64,000 nt of DNA from Rhizophagus irregularis (Eukaryota; Glomeromycota; Glomeromycetes; Glomerales; Glomeraceae), in contig NC_089449.1 in NCBI RefSeq assembly GCF_026210795.1, positions 1,550,001 through 1,614,000 of the forward strand, in the 5' to 3' direction. This document shows positions 48,103 to 60,097 of this stretch, piece by piece. The position numbers were made by a program, and so were the translations under genes. The stretch's first letter is position 1; each line of letters begins with the position of its first letter. A model generated the notes under the pieces. That model was not told the DNA's origin, did not search any database, and worked only from the letters and a program-made list of their open reading frames with translations.

Positions 48103-48186
48103 CAGTGTTGGCACTTGACCATTTGGCCATTTTGGCTGGCCAAATCGGCCAAAAAAATTCTTGGCTGCGGCCAAATGCCAACACTG
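48103..48186. mobile_element. 84-bp hAT-type micro-MITE with 8-bp target duplication
   Basis: It begins CAGTGTTGGCA and ends tgccaacactg, flanked by an exact 8-bp duplication ttttagag at 48095-48102 and 48187-48194. The interior is a long palindrome of ttggcc/ggccaa words, so almost the whole element folds into a hairpin. It is too small to encode anything and depends on a hAT transposase elsewhere. Confidence 0.85.
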
Positions 48187-48194
48187 TTTTAGAG

Positions 48195-49330
48195 AGTGAA
48201 GAAAGGTTTTAATATATATGATGTAATATAAGATTTTATATATTATATGGATAGAAGTTAAAATTTATAACAAATAGATATTATATAATAAATGATACTT
48301 TTCTAATATAAATTTTATTAAAATTCTTAAAAATAAAATATATAAAATTTTTAAAATTCTTTGCAATTTCAATTATCTTATAAAAAATATTTAGAATTTT
48401 TTTAAAAAAAACAATTAAAATCATATAAATTTTTTAGAGTAAATTTAAATATATAATGCTTAAATCTTATTTTTATTTCAAAATGAAAATATTTTTTATA
48501 CTGATTATTTAATTCTGACCAGGATTAAATATATCATGTAATCTAATAAAAAAAAAATTAAAAAAAATTATCAAATAAATCAAAAATAATATTTAAACCC
48601 ATTTTTAATATTTTAAGTAAATTTGCAAAGTACATATACTATACAATTTTTAAAATTAAAAAAGTTTGTATATTATTTTACAAATTTTTGTTACAGAATG
48701 CTAACATTTTATTTTACTAAAATTATTCAAATTATTATATATTAATGTAATATAAATGATTTATAATCTTTGTTTCTATAATTATAATAAACAAATTTCC
48801 ATGCTTTATATTTTTTTGAAATTTTTAAAAATATGAAATTATTATAAATTATTATTAATATCATTCCAATATACTACTATTTGAATTTTCTTAATAAAAT
48901 GAATCTAATGGATTAAAATTTACGAACCAATCACTGGATTATAAAAGAATAATTCTAAATATTTAAAGCATAATTGTATTTAAAATATTGATCCTACAAG
49001 CATGAAATTATTATCATTAGAATTGTTTTAATTAGATGAATTTAATGATAAAAATATATTTCTTAGCCTCAAATTTTATATAAATACATGATCAATTACA
49101 TATTTCACAGGTTATTGTAGCAAATGAAATGGAATTCAATAATTAACTATTAATAAATTTTTTCACTTTGAAAAATGTCCGTATAATTTTGATCGCCCTC
49201 TATAATTTACCCCTGCTGTTCAAATATGGTTAGGAATTATCTCGCATACCAGTTAAATGATTATCTCAGTAATTACCGTCCGAGATCAATAATCAAACGA
49301 AATATTTTTAAAATAAAGATATCTATTACA
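48195..49330. other. AT-rich stretch upstream of the HIU hydrolase gene
   Basis: No gene is seen. The last ~150 bp should hold the promoter and leader of the downstream gene. An upstream in-frame ATG at 49226 could extend that protein by 35 residues. Confidence 0.4.
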
Positions 49331-49886
49331 ATGTCAACTTCTCGTGGTCCAATAACCTGTCACGTTCTTGACTCTTCACGTGGAATGCCAGGTAAAAACA
49401 TACAAGTAAGATTAGAACTTAGGGAATATTCTGATAATTTTGATGAACAAACGGAAACTTGGAAAGTCGTTGGACAAACGTAAGTTTTATTTGAAATTAT
49501 TCTCTCTTTCTTTTGGAAATTGACCCGCGATTTTTTTTCACACTCATTTAATTCTTGTTATAAGATATACGAATGATGATGGAAGATGTCCAAATTTAGT
49601 ATCGTCAGATTACAAGATTACTTTGAACAACAATTCAAATGCAAATGCAATTTTTCGTATCACTTTTTATACATCAAAATATTTTAATGAATTAGGACAA
49701 AAGTCATTTTACCCTTATGTACAGGTTAGCTCTAAATCATCAAATTTAATTTTTTTTTACAGAATTTTTACAAAATAATTTGTTATTTTATTGCAGGTTA
49801 TTTTCGAGATAACTGATCCAAATCAACATTATCATGTTCCTCTATTAATTAGTCCTTTCTCTTATACAACTTATCGTGGAAGTTGA
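49331..49886 (+). CDS. 5-hydroxyisourate hydrolase (transthyretin-like family)
   Basis: This enzyme of the uricase-initiated ureide pathway hydrolyses 5-hydroxyisourate to OHCU. There are three exons. Exon 1 ends at 49479 (GTAAGT) and exon 2 starts at 49565, joining QT-YTNDDGR in frame. The predicted length is 132 residues, normal for the family. Diagnostic parts are the N-terminal [20 protein letters not shown], the central [10 protein letters not shown], the late [19 protein letters not shown] and the C-terminal YRGS signature with its active-site residues. The start MSTSRGP is chosen by family alignment. An in-frame ATG at 49226 would add a basic 35-residue leader. No peroxisomal PTS1 is present, since the protein ends YRGS. 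It is convergent with UTP11, with 87 bp between stops. Confidence 0.94.
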
Positions 49887-49973
49887 TTTTAAATTTAATT
49901 AATATATTTCTAAGATTAAATAAAATATTCATTTCGCTTACTTCAACTTAACTAATTTGTTTCATAAAGATTT

Positions 49974-50990
49974 CTATTTCTTTCGTTCATTCTTCCATTT
50001 ATATAATGGCAACCCATCTTTATCTACACCAACTTTCTTTCTGCGCCCTTTACCCATTAAATTTTTTTGAATTCGTAATCCTTGTTCTACTTTTCTTAAT
50101 TCCTCTTGCCTCCGTATACGAGAAGATAACTCTTGGTGTTTTTCTAACCGATTTTTATGTAATTTAAGAAGCTCTATTTCATCATCCGGAGCCATTATTA
50201 CCTCATTTTGTAATGTCTCAATACGAGGTCTATTAAACTTTCTATTAACTAACTCCGGTAAAGTGTTAAAATACTTGGCCGGATCAAAAGTTTTGACTAC
50301 ATCAACGAAAAATTTATGAATTTAAATTAATTATTTTAAAGAAATTAAAAAAAATTAAAGATTTACCTTCTTTAAGAGTATCAACAAATATGATATGTTG
50401 TGGTTGCGATGACTTTACTTTCTCTTTTATTTTATCATCAACTTCTATTTCATCTTCAATGGATTCTGATTCGATGAAATGTAATTCATTTTGTAACTTT
50501 TCTATTTTCTTTTTAAAATTAAACAAATTAAGGATAATATTTTTATTAAAAAAACCAAATAATAAAACTCGAATAATACCTTATTTCCAAGATCACGTTG
50601 AGTTTTAACATAATTTAAGTCCTGAGATTTCATTAATTTAATAGCATCTCCAGATAAAGCTGAATCATGTTCTAATATATGTGCACCATTCTATAAAACA
50701 AATATATGTATACTAAATCAATTAAATCAATTCTACAAATATTAATGATTGATTCCCGAGTTTATGTTTACCTTTGTTTTTGAATTGATCATTTTAAAGT
50801 AAAATTCATCAGGATTTCTAAAATAAGCTTTTTCACGAAAAGCTTTTAATCGTTCTTGTTTTGAATGGTAATCTTTAGCTCGAAGAACATAATCCTTATG
50901 TTTTTCGAGTATACCATATCTTTGTCTAGAACGTAGCTGTCCACGTTCTTTGTGATTCCTTCGTTGTACTGCATTTCGAAGTGAAGACAT
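49974..50990 (-). CDS. UTP11: U3 snoRNP-associated protein 11
   Basis: This is an SSU processome component for 18S rRNA maturation in the nucleolus. The start [19 protein letters not shown] at 50990 is the highly conserved family N-terminus. An in-frame ORF extending upstream to 51113 is not family-like, so this start is chosen. It continues [20 protein letters not shown] and [15 protein letters not shown], then across introns [20 protein letters not shown] and [11 protein letters not shown], then [20 protein letters not shown]. It ends with a basic coiled region and [16 protein letters not shown]. All family blocks are present, with three introns by eye. Confidence 0.94.
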
Positions 50991-51498
50991 GTGGAAAAAT
51001 AATCTGAAAAGAAGGCTACGGGAAATAAAGGGTTCATCAATAACCAAAATTATCAACCAATCAGGGCTGATAAGCATCATATGATGCGATACGACAAATA
51101 GTAGATCGGACAATATAAAGCATTGGGTATTCGTTATATGAAACTTACAACTCGATTAATATTTATTAACGGATGTCATTTATAGATTGGTAAACAATCT
51201 ATTTAGCAACCAGCATTAATTATCAATTTATTTCAATCATTTATTTACAAAGATAGTGATTCAACATCACGTAAGACAGACACGAGGTGAGTTTATTATG
51301 AAAGGTTCAGGTAAAAAAAAACCGGATAAAAAAAAGACACGTAATGGCAATTAAGATCAAACATCGAAATTTGTACTCTCAAAATGATATTGCTTTCATT
51401 ACTATTTCTTCCAGTTGTCATGCAATAATTCTTAAATCTGTATGTAACTGAGTAACCTGACTAGCTTGGAATTTTCGGGTGTGTGTTATTTCGAATTT

Positions 51499-53417
51499 TT
51501 ACAGCTTTCCTTCCTCTTCACTCTTTGTAAAACCAATCTTCTTAGATCCATAAATATGCAATTGATTATCCTCGCCACCACTCAAAATAATGTCTTGATC
51601 CCAATCAACACAAAAAATCTTTTTCGGTGTATCATTCTCATTCTCTTTTCCTTTATCACCATTTTGTTTAGAGAGTGTATATAACGGTGTTCTGCTTCTT
51701 ATATCCCAAATTTTTACTGTACCATCATACGATCCGCTCACTAACATGAATGAATTTTTTGTTGACCATGATACACTTGTTACCCAATTTTTGTGTGATG
51801 ATAGTGTTAATTTTACAACCGCCACATCTATAATTGCAAAAAGAAGTTAGTTATAAAGAAACGAAGGAAAAAAAAAGATATATATGAAAATCATCATACC
51901 CTCTGCCCGTGGATCCCATAATCTAATTATTCGATCCGAATGACCTGAAGCTATTAATCCAGATTTACCTGAATATGAAATTCCATAAACCACTTTATCA
52001 CAGTTCTAATATAGATGATGAAGCAAATTTTTTTCAGAAATGAATTAAATTACCGAGAGAATTCGAAGTATTAAACACAAATAAGGATAAATACCTTTAC
52101 ATCTACATTAGTTCTAGATTCAACATCCCAGATTCTAATAGAATGATCCCAACCGCCACTATATAACTTGTTATTATCTTTATCATCAAATACAACTGAA
52201 GATATTGCCCCGATATGACCGTTCATAGTAGCAATAGGATACTGGACAATTTTATTAAAGTTTGAATCAGTTTCTATTTCACATAACTTCCAGAAGCATA
52301 AGAAATAGTTGTGAATACCTTTGTAAGGATTTTTTCTTTTTTAATTACTTTTCTTCTTTTTGATGATGTTTGAATTTTAATATGTTCATCGTCGTCACTA
52401 TTTTCAGGTATTTCCATTGTCCAAAGCATAATAGAAGAATCCCATGATCCACTTGCAAACTTAAATCAAAATTTTATTATAAAATTTACTCGAATTTGTT
52501 CTTTTTTTTTAATAATTATATACCTTTTATATTACCTCAGAACAAGATGGACTAACAGCAATACTCTCAATACTACCTTTATGCCCAATACACTCATACA
52601 ATGAAATATATTTATTATGTTCAAGTGATGATCTCCATGCTCTAATTGTTCTATCTTGTGAAGCTGATAGAAATGTAAATTCTTCATCATCTACAATTTT
52701 TTTTATCGAATAAAATACAATAAAATATTATTATAAATAATTTTTTTATGATAAATGTCAAAATTAAAGAGTACCTTTAACCGAAATCCAAGAAACACTT
52801 TTTATAGGAGCGTTATGACCTATAAAAGTTTGCAAACATTCTCCTGAAGTGTTCCATATTCTTACGTGATTATCATAAGAACCTGTCAAAAAATATCTTA
52901 AAAAATTTTTTTATTTCATTAATAAAATATTGTATTTCAAGAATATATGTGTGTATATATATTTACATATAAAAAAAAAATTTTCTAAAGGATATTATAC
53001 CTTTGATTAAAAATTTTAACAGAACTTATCCAATCGTCATGTTGAAAAGAAGATAAAGGAGTAGGTGGTAACATAGATTCAACATATTCAATAGTAATAA
53101 TATTTTCCGTTGATAAACCTGAATTTTCTAAATATTCTAATAAACTTGTTCTTAAAAATAAATTATCTATCATAAAATCAAATGGTAAAGGCTTTTCTAA
53201 AATTTATTATATCATTATGTAAATTAGTATGTTTGAACCAATAAAACTTTTATCTGAAAAAAATTTTAATACCGAAGCCTAAAAGGTGATTTATAATTTC
53301 AGAAAGTCCATATCTTTTTAATTTAGCAGGTACGATCATTGGAGTATCTGTAACAGCATATTCGGTTTGTTTAGTTACGAAACGAACTTGTACTTGAATT
53401 TCTTGGGAAGTCTCCAT
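51499..53417 (-). CDS. YTM1: ribosome biogenesis protein YTM1/WDR12
   Basis: This is the third PeBoW subunit with Nop7 and Erb1, acting in 60S maturation and released by Rea1/MDN1. The start at 53417 (METSQEIQVQVRFVTKQTEY) opens an NLE/ubiquitin-like domain with VPAKLKRYGLSEIINHLLG. Seven WD40-type blades follow over several exons: DDWISSVKIF...LTGSYDNHVRIW, LSASQDRTIRAW, FASGSWDSSIMLW, LYSGGWDHSIRIW, LIASGHSDRIIRLWD, LVSGSYDGTVKIWD and a last LSGGEDNQLHIY. The SSKRRK-to-LCEIETDSN junction needs a 62-bp intron with a GTAATT donor (about 52296-52357). A shorter donor at GTATTC would also keep frame. The stop is TAA 51499-51501. Confidence 0.93.
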
Positions 53418-53639
53418 TACGGAAAATTTAAAATTTGATTTTAAGATGAAAAAAAAAATTAAAAATTATGATCTTTATTAAATTGAATATAATCGGGTAC
53501 ACCGGGTACACAAAAAAAAAAAAAAATAATTATTTCAGCATATATATATATATTAATCATTCTATAATAATTTTTATATACGTAATTTAATAAATTTTTA
53601 CTTTTGAAAAATAAAATATAATACATATTAGTGTACTTT

Positions 53640-54701
53640 TTAATTGGATAATGATGACAATGCTGATAATGATGGTACTACGACATTTGCCGATTTTTTC
53701 TTTTTAGATGCAACGAAAGCAGCTCTCATTTTAAAGTAATCTTTATGTAAACCACATTCGGTTTTATTTCTACCCTCCCACCTTCCATCTCTTTCATTTG
53801 AAGAATTATTGTTCAATGGTTTAGTACTATGCCAATCACCAACTGAACGATAACCCTTATCAAGAAGTGGATTGTAAGGTACCTTTAATTAAAAGTATAA
53901 ATAAGGTTAGACTGAGATCTAAACTTTAATTACAGAATATTCTCGAAGATATTTATTTACCTCATTTGCCCTAACGTACGCACGAACTTTAGCAAAATCC
54001 CAATGGGCTAAAGGATTTAATTTTAGTAATCCTGTACCTTTTTCTATTTCTAAAATGTCAATATTTCCTCTTTCACCGCTTTGACTTCTTCTTCTACCTG
54101 TGATAATAGCTAGAACATTAAATTGTTCATAAGCTCTTCTTGATGGTTCAACTTTAACAAGATAATCATAACTATCTTCATCTGTTTCCCATAATTTTTG
54201 TCCATGCTGCGCCTCGAAATCTTCTACCGTTTCACAGTCAATTGGTTTAAAGATATGTAATGGAACATTATATTTAGTTGATGCCCTCTTTGCTAATTGA
54301 AGAGTTTCAGGAAAATGATAGAGAGTGTCGAGGAATATTAGTGGAATTAAATGTTGTGGCAAGGTTTCATTTTCTTCGGCGAAATCTTGACTAATTTTTG
54401 ATATCATATCCAAGATAACAAGACCTTTAAAAAAAAAAAATTATTTTATATTTTTCTTTCTGTTTTTTTTTTAAAAAAAAAGTAATAACAATCTTTTTAA
54501 TTTACCTGTGAGGCCGAAAGCAGTTGTTTGATACAATCCTGGTAAAGTTACAAGAGCCCATTCCAAGATTTTTTGTGGAGGTAATTTCGCTAATTTTTCA
54601 TTTAAATATTTTAAATGATTTTCGGAAAATAAAGGAGGACGAGTATTAATATCATCCTGTTCGAGAGATAATTCATCGATATACTGATTCGCGGGTGGCA
54701 T
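53640..54701 (-). CDS. MET16: phosphoadenylyl-sulfate (PAPS) reductase
   Basis: It reduces PAPS to sulfite with thioredoxin in assimilatory sulfate reduction, in the cytosol. Exon 1 ([16 protein letters not shown]..., [20 protein letters not shown]) splices in frame through FGLTG-LVILDM. Exon 2 carries [20 protein letters not shown], the substrate-binding [20 protein letters not shown], and [18 protein letters not shown]. The last exon has [34 protein letters not shown] with the catalytic Cys in ECGLH, and a short Lys/Ser tail. It lacks the paired cysteines of the iron-sulfur APS reductases, so it is of the PAPS type. Two introns are present. No other sulfur gene is in the window. Confidence 0.94.
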
Positions 54702-56923
54702 TATGTTTTTTTTTAAAAAAAAAAGTATATAAGAGTATAAAAATATAATATTTCTTTTTTGTTGGTTTTTGAAAAATTTTTTCTTTAAAAAAAAAAAATG
54801 ATGATTCTTTGGGGTAGATTTTATATCGATTTTTTTTTAATAATTTTTTTTTGTATATTATAAATTATCCATCCAATCAAAATTAATATAGATTGCGTCA
54901 ATTGATAAAAATTTTGTAAATATCCCTTTAAGCAAAACATATACACATACATTGTTTAACAGTCTTAACTTACTAAACTTAGTATATGTATAACAAATAA
55001 TGATCTACCATATACTAAATAAATTATTTTTTTTGATTGCGCGTCTCATATTGTAAATTAACAGGTGCTTAACGATTAATTAGTAATCTATTTTTCAATA
55101 TAAAAAGAAATTTCGAATATCGTCAGTTTCATATATAATGATAAAATATTTAAACCGCAGTAAAAAACGCCACTTTTACGCACATGGAACTGGTTTTTAT
55201 ATACAAACCATTAAATAATAATAACTTTAATTGCATCATAGCTACGAATATATAAAAGTAAAAGTATGACAAAATCAACAAAATCAATTATTAAAGAAAT
55301 AAGGGATCACGGATAAATTTTAAACAATTTTAACCCCTATGGAGAAAGAAGAAAGAAAAAAAATTGATTTGAAAGCATGTATTAATAATCGTTAAAAAAA
55401 AGAAATATGTCATACTATGTACAAATTAGAACAACCGGAAAAAACAACTATTTTAGTATAATGGTTGAGATCGGGGAATATTTATCCTACCAAATCTGCA
55501 AAACAAATAACCGAAATTTCCAACGAATGTATTGCCTAATCATTATCCATTCAAAATCTCATCTTAAGTAACGCAAATTATTACATTGTTATTAAGATTA
55601 CGCCTAAGACCAATCAAAACGATATATATTTTTTTTTTTTGAATTCCTCTTAAAAAAAAGTAAATTTCTATTTTGTATTCAAGTTTCTAATTTTTATTGT
55701 ATAATGAGTTTAATAAATGTAATTATTAACGATAAAGATATGATATTTTATCATAGTTTTTTAAAATAAAATTGATAATAATATGAATATAGAACATGTG
55801 GCCAAAATATTTGTGCCTATGTGGAAAATGAGTTTGTTAGTGGCATATTATTTGGAGATCGTTCAAATTTGTTAATATGAGATAAATATAAGAATTATAA
55901 ATGAAATTTTTAAAAAAAAATCGGAAAAGCTTTGAATTTGAATGGTCTATTTATTCTTGGATTGAATTAATCGTAAAACAATTAGTGATTGACTGCTAAT
56001 CCCCATGAGTTCACACCAGCAAATGTTGGATCAGAATGGTTTTAGACAAAATCAAATAAATGACTTCACATGCTCTCACACAAAATTCAATCAAAAAGTA
56101 TCCCAATGGGATATACAAAATTGGAAATTCACATTGTAACCTAATATCTTCAAAATTCTCAATTCTCATTATTCTCATTGGTGAAGATAAATGATGAAAA
56201 TCAGCCCGTATTAGCAAAGGATAATAAGGATAATTCATTATTATATGATCAATACAATTACGCAACGCAACCACATTCAACATACGGTTGTGCTATATGA
56301 TAAGAAGAAGGATTTTTATTACAGTAAAGGAAATAGTATTAGCAATTTTATATTGTCATTTTTCTTATAATGTCTTGGGAAACTTTAATTTTCTCATGAG
56401 TTTATTACCTCTTTTATAATGTATCTCGAAAAGAATTGATTAACGGAAGAGCCTTTCTTTCTTCTCAAACTAAACAAATCGTTTGTTATCTGCCTTCTTT
56501 TTATCTGGAATATAATCTTTTTTCCCTAGATAGATAGTAAAGAAGATAACGTAGAGAGAGAAGGAACTGTCACTCTCGCTTTACGGAATCCAGAGCCATT
56601 ATCTTTTATTTATTTTTTTATTTGACTTGCGACTGTAAATATAAAGATGATAGCACTTTTACAATAAACTTTTTTTTTTTTGGTCATCTCACTGTGGTAT
56701 TGAGCAATGATTTAAGGCTTTGAATCTACTGAAGTAATTTTTTATCAACATTTTTTGATTTAAACCATAAAATCAAGAATAAAATATCTTTTTCTCCTTC
56801 TAAAATAGGCTTTTAAAAAATAATCGTCATATTAATAATAATGATGGATATTTTATTTAGATTTATTATATTAGTTCATTTACAAAACAAATATATTCTA
56901 ATGAAAGAGTTTTGATTCATAAG
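54702..56923. other. long intergenic region between PAPS reductase and the transposase gene
   Basis: It contains the PAPS reductase promoter, with A/T homopolymers at 54705-54860. The ORF at 56011-56283 (minus) has a hydrophobic segment but no recognisable domain. No repeat boundary or RNA gene was identified. Confidence 0.35.
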
Positions 56924-58632
56924 CTACCTAAAATATTGAGCCGAATTTATATTTGAATGTCTACGATTTGTGGTTGAAGTTGATTGAATAAAATCAGTAC
57001 GTAAGAGAGTAGGATGTATATGACTTGATTGTGTATGATCAGGATGCATAGTTTCTGGACTTAAAGGAACGAATGCTGATGTTCCTTCTAATTGATCTGT
57101 CTCGGTAAAAACATATTCATCAAACATTGCACGAATTTCTGTTACTGTTCCTTCATTTGTATTCTCGCTTGTTTTTTCATTATTGTTATTCACTTCTTCC
57201 GTTTCTGTCTCAATCGTATATTCACTATTAAATTCATCATCTTGAGATCGTGAGCGTTGATTTGCATCGTCTGCTTTAATCTCCTTTATAATAGAATCTA
57301 TGGTTGGAAATTTGGCTTTGTCCTCTGATCCATTCAGTGCACTTGAAATGCGACATTTTTTGAAAGAATCCGAGATTACTTCTTTAGAAATTTCTTCCCA
57401 TGCATTCTTTACCCACCCGCATATATCAGTAATCGTTGCTCTGCGAATAATTCCAGTAATTGCATTCCATTTATCCCATTCTTTTATAAGATTATCTTTG
57501 AAAATTTTATTAATTATATCAATTGGTTGCAAGACACTTAACATCGTTCCATTAGGAATAACGGCCAAACTAATGTTATAAGAGGCAAATTTCTGAAAAA
57601 TCTCTCCTTCTGGATCCATGGACTTATCATGAACCATGATGGCAGGTTTATTAGATTGGTTACTCATCATTCTAATTACGTGTAACATATCAATATAATT
57701 GAACATCAACTCTCGAGACATGATTCCATCTTCGTGAAACCAAACGATTATACTATCAGGGACCTTCTCTCCATATGGTAACTCTGTTCCTCTAAATACG
57801 CAAATTGGAGAATATTTGGTTCCGTCTAAAATAAAATTAAAAATTCACTACTTTTGATATTTATTCTTTTAGTTTTTTTTTAAAAAAAAAGAAATTTTTT
57901 ACCTGCAGCGCAAGTCAATACAATTGTAAATTTATAAAATGTGTCAGAGATTTTCATTTCTTTTTCGCGTCTTAGGTTGACTCTAAGATTACCATCTGTA
58001 TCAAACCACACGGGCAATTCATCCATATTAAAGAGATTTCTAAATTCGAATTCTCTTTCTTTTCGAAGACGTTTAATATTCTGCCGATATTCTCTTAACA
58101 CTACATCACATACAGGTCTTTTCTTAAATACTGGCCGATCGCGTAGAACAGTGAGTTTTTTACGAGCCAAAAAACCTGCTAACCAACGTGAACTGGCTTT
58201 AAATTCTTTTTCTGCATCAGGATATAAAGCCTTCATTTCCGGTTGTTGTAATATTTGATACATTTTGTTTCTGACATTTGAGTTAGTAATTTCAACACCC
58301 ATCCCATGTTGATCAGATACCCACTTATGCAACTGGTTCTCAGCTTCTTCGTATAATGGTTTTTGTCCTGAACCGATTCGCAATGAATTCCAATTAACCT
58401 TTGTTGGATCTGCATTCCATTTTTCACTAGCCTTTACCCAACGTCCAACCATAGATTTATCTATTTTATAAAGCCTTGCAGCAGCATTTCTTCCATGTTT
58501 AAGAGCATATTCTACTACTATCTGTTTTTGATCAACGGAATAAGAGCATCTTTCTTTTTTCTCAGGTTTACCCGTTTTCTCTGAAGTTTCGTTCGATTCT
58601 AAAGTATTTTTGCCTTTTGTAACCTTTGGCAT
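56924..58632 (-). CDS. pogo/Tigger-type DDE transposase-derived protein
   Basis: The start is MPKVTKGKNTLESNETSEKT. A Psq-like helix-turn-helix follows (YSVDQKQIVVEYALKHGRNA...KSMVGRWVK), then a CENP-B-type second helix-turn-helix (KPLYEEAENQLHKWVSDQHG...SRWLAGFLARKK). The DDE_1 core has three acidic positions: NMDELPVWFD, MVHDKSMDPEG and VLQPIDIINKIFK. One intron (about 57828-57902) joins TCAA-DGTKYSPICVFRG in frame. The total is about 540 residues, with a long acidic Ser/Thr-rich tail. The ORF is free of stops and frameshifts. I see no terminal inverted repeats near the ends, so it could be a recent element with unrecognised ends or a domesticated gene. Confidence 0.85.
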
Positions 58633-59001
58633 GTTGAAAGGCTTTCGTTATTTAACAAAATTTAAGATGTTTAAAGATTGATGATAAAATTATGTAACAC
58701 AATCGTTGGTGTCAAAAAAAATGAGTCATTTATGTTTTGATTTGTTAATATAAAGCTACAATTATGCGTTATCATTTCTTTATCAAGCAATTTCATTAGT
58801 GAATTTTGATAAGAAAATCATTTATGACCTGGTTTTGTTTTTGTAACACAATCCTCTTTTCGTTGTGGATAATAATAATAAATAATAATTTCTAAAAAAT
58901 GATTGTTTCCCAAACTTCGTACTTACTCGCTTGTAACTTAATTTGTTTTTGCGAAGTTTTGAATTTCAAAAAGAATTTGACTTAACAAGAATTTTATAAA
59001 C
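58633..59001. promoter_or_regulatory. divergent spacer between transposase-like and CUE-Smr genes
   Basis: This 369-bp spacer lies between head-to-head starts. The phrase gtaacacaatc occurs twice (about 58694 and 58842). A bidirectional promoter role is inferred from arrangement. Confidence 0.4.
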
Positions 59002-60060
59002 ATGGGTTCTTTACAATGGAAATTAGAGGTGAGACTGTGTGAAGAACAAGTGTACTGCATTGAATTGTAAGTTCGTCATTAGTTTCGAACTTATGGAATT
59101 CGTAGTGTAGGCAGTAAAGATGTTTAAACATCTTTGTAAAAAGTTATTTATTTTCTTAATAAACAGTCATAGCCTTTTTAAAGTCGTCAAAAAACTTTTT
59201 TATTGCGAAGAACCGAATGCCCAAAGTCCAAATATTTGAAATTCGAAATATTTACATAAAGTCATTTTTCTGGTAAAAGCTTAAGTATTTATTAGTGTTT
59301 TAAGATATACTTTACTAACCCAACTATTTTTTTTTATCGTAATATGTACTATAATATATTATAGCAACGTTTCTGTCCGTCAATTGACTCTACATTAATC
59401 GCTGCCATCGTCGGGGATTATCCGGATTTTGAAAGTTGTTTTGAGATTCTCAGTTCATTGGAAAAAGAAGCAGATGCTGAAAGAGATTTCGAAAATGAAA
59501 TAAGCTCTGGAAACAGTAGTAGTAATCTCAGAAACTCTAGTTCTGGTGAACCTGGTAAGTCAGAAATAAAAATAAATAAAAATATACAAATAATATATCA
59601 TATCTTAAAATTTTCTTAATATTTTTTATTCAGGTGATGGGTCAACCACTAGTATTGAATATTCGACATACAGTCCTTCCGTAGAAGACGAATTAGATTA
59701 TTATTCAAGTGCATACACTACTGACTACGAAGATTATGAATACCCTAAAGGAAATACGGAATTTTTGAAAAACATGTTTCCTATGATTCCTGAATCTAGA
59801 GTGAATAATTTATTAAGAGAAAAAGATAATAATGTAGAAATGGTTGTGGATGTTATTCTTAATGAAATGTATTTACAGACAGAACAAGACGACGACTTTT
59901 CATATTCGCGTTCAACTTCGACGCTCATTTCTAATAGTGATGCGGATAATTCCTTACTAACAGATGTCCGGAATAAGTATCGTAAAAAAAAGCGACGAAA
60001 ATCGCAACGAAAACAAAATATCATATTCCAAAATAATGGACACCGACCTAATTCCAATAA

Positions 60061-60097
<37 letters not shown>

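Noticed and set aside
56011-56283. 90-residue minus-strand ORF near the transposase gene
   Set aside because: Hydrophobic stretches only; no promoter, domain or repeat match could be supported.
57300-58258. plus-strand ORFs of about 93 and 105 residues
   Set aside because: Both are antisense to the pogo-type gene and lack protein-like motifs.
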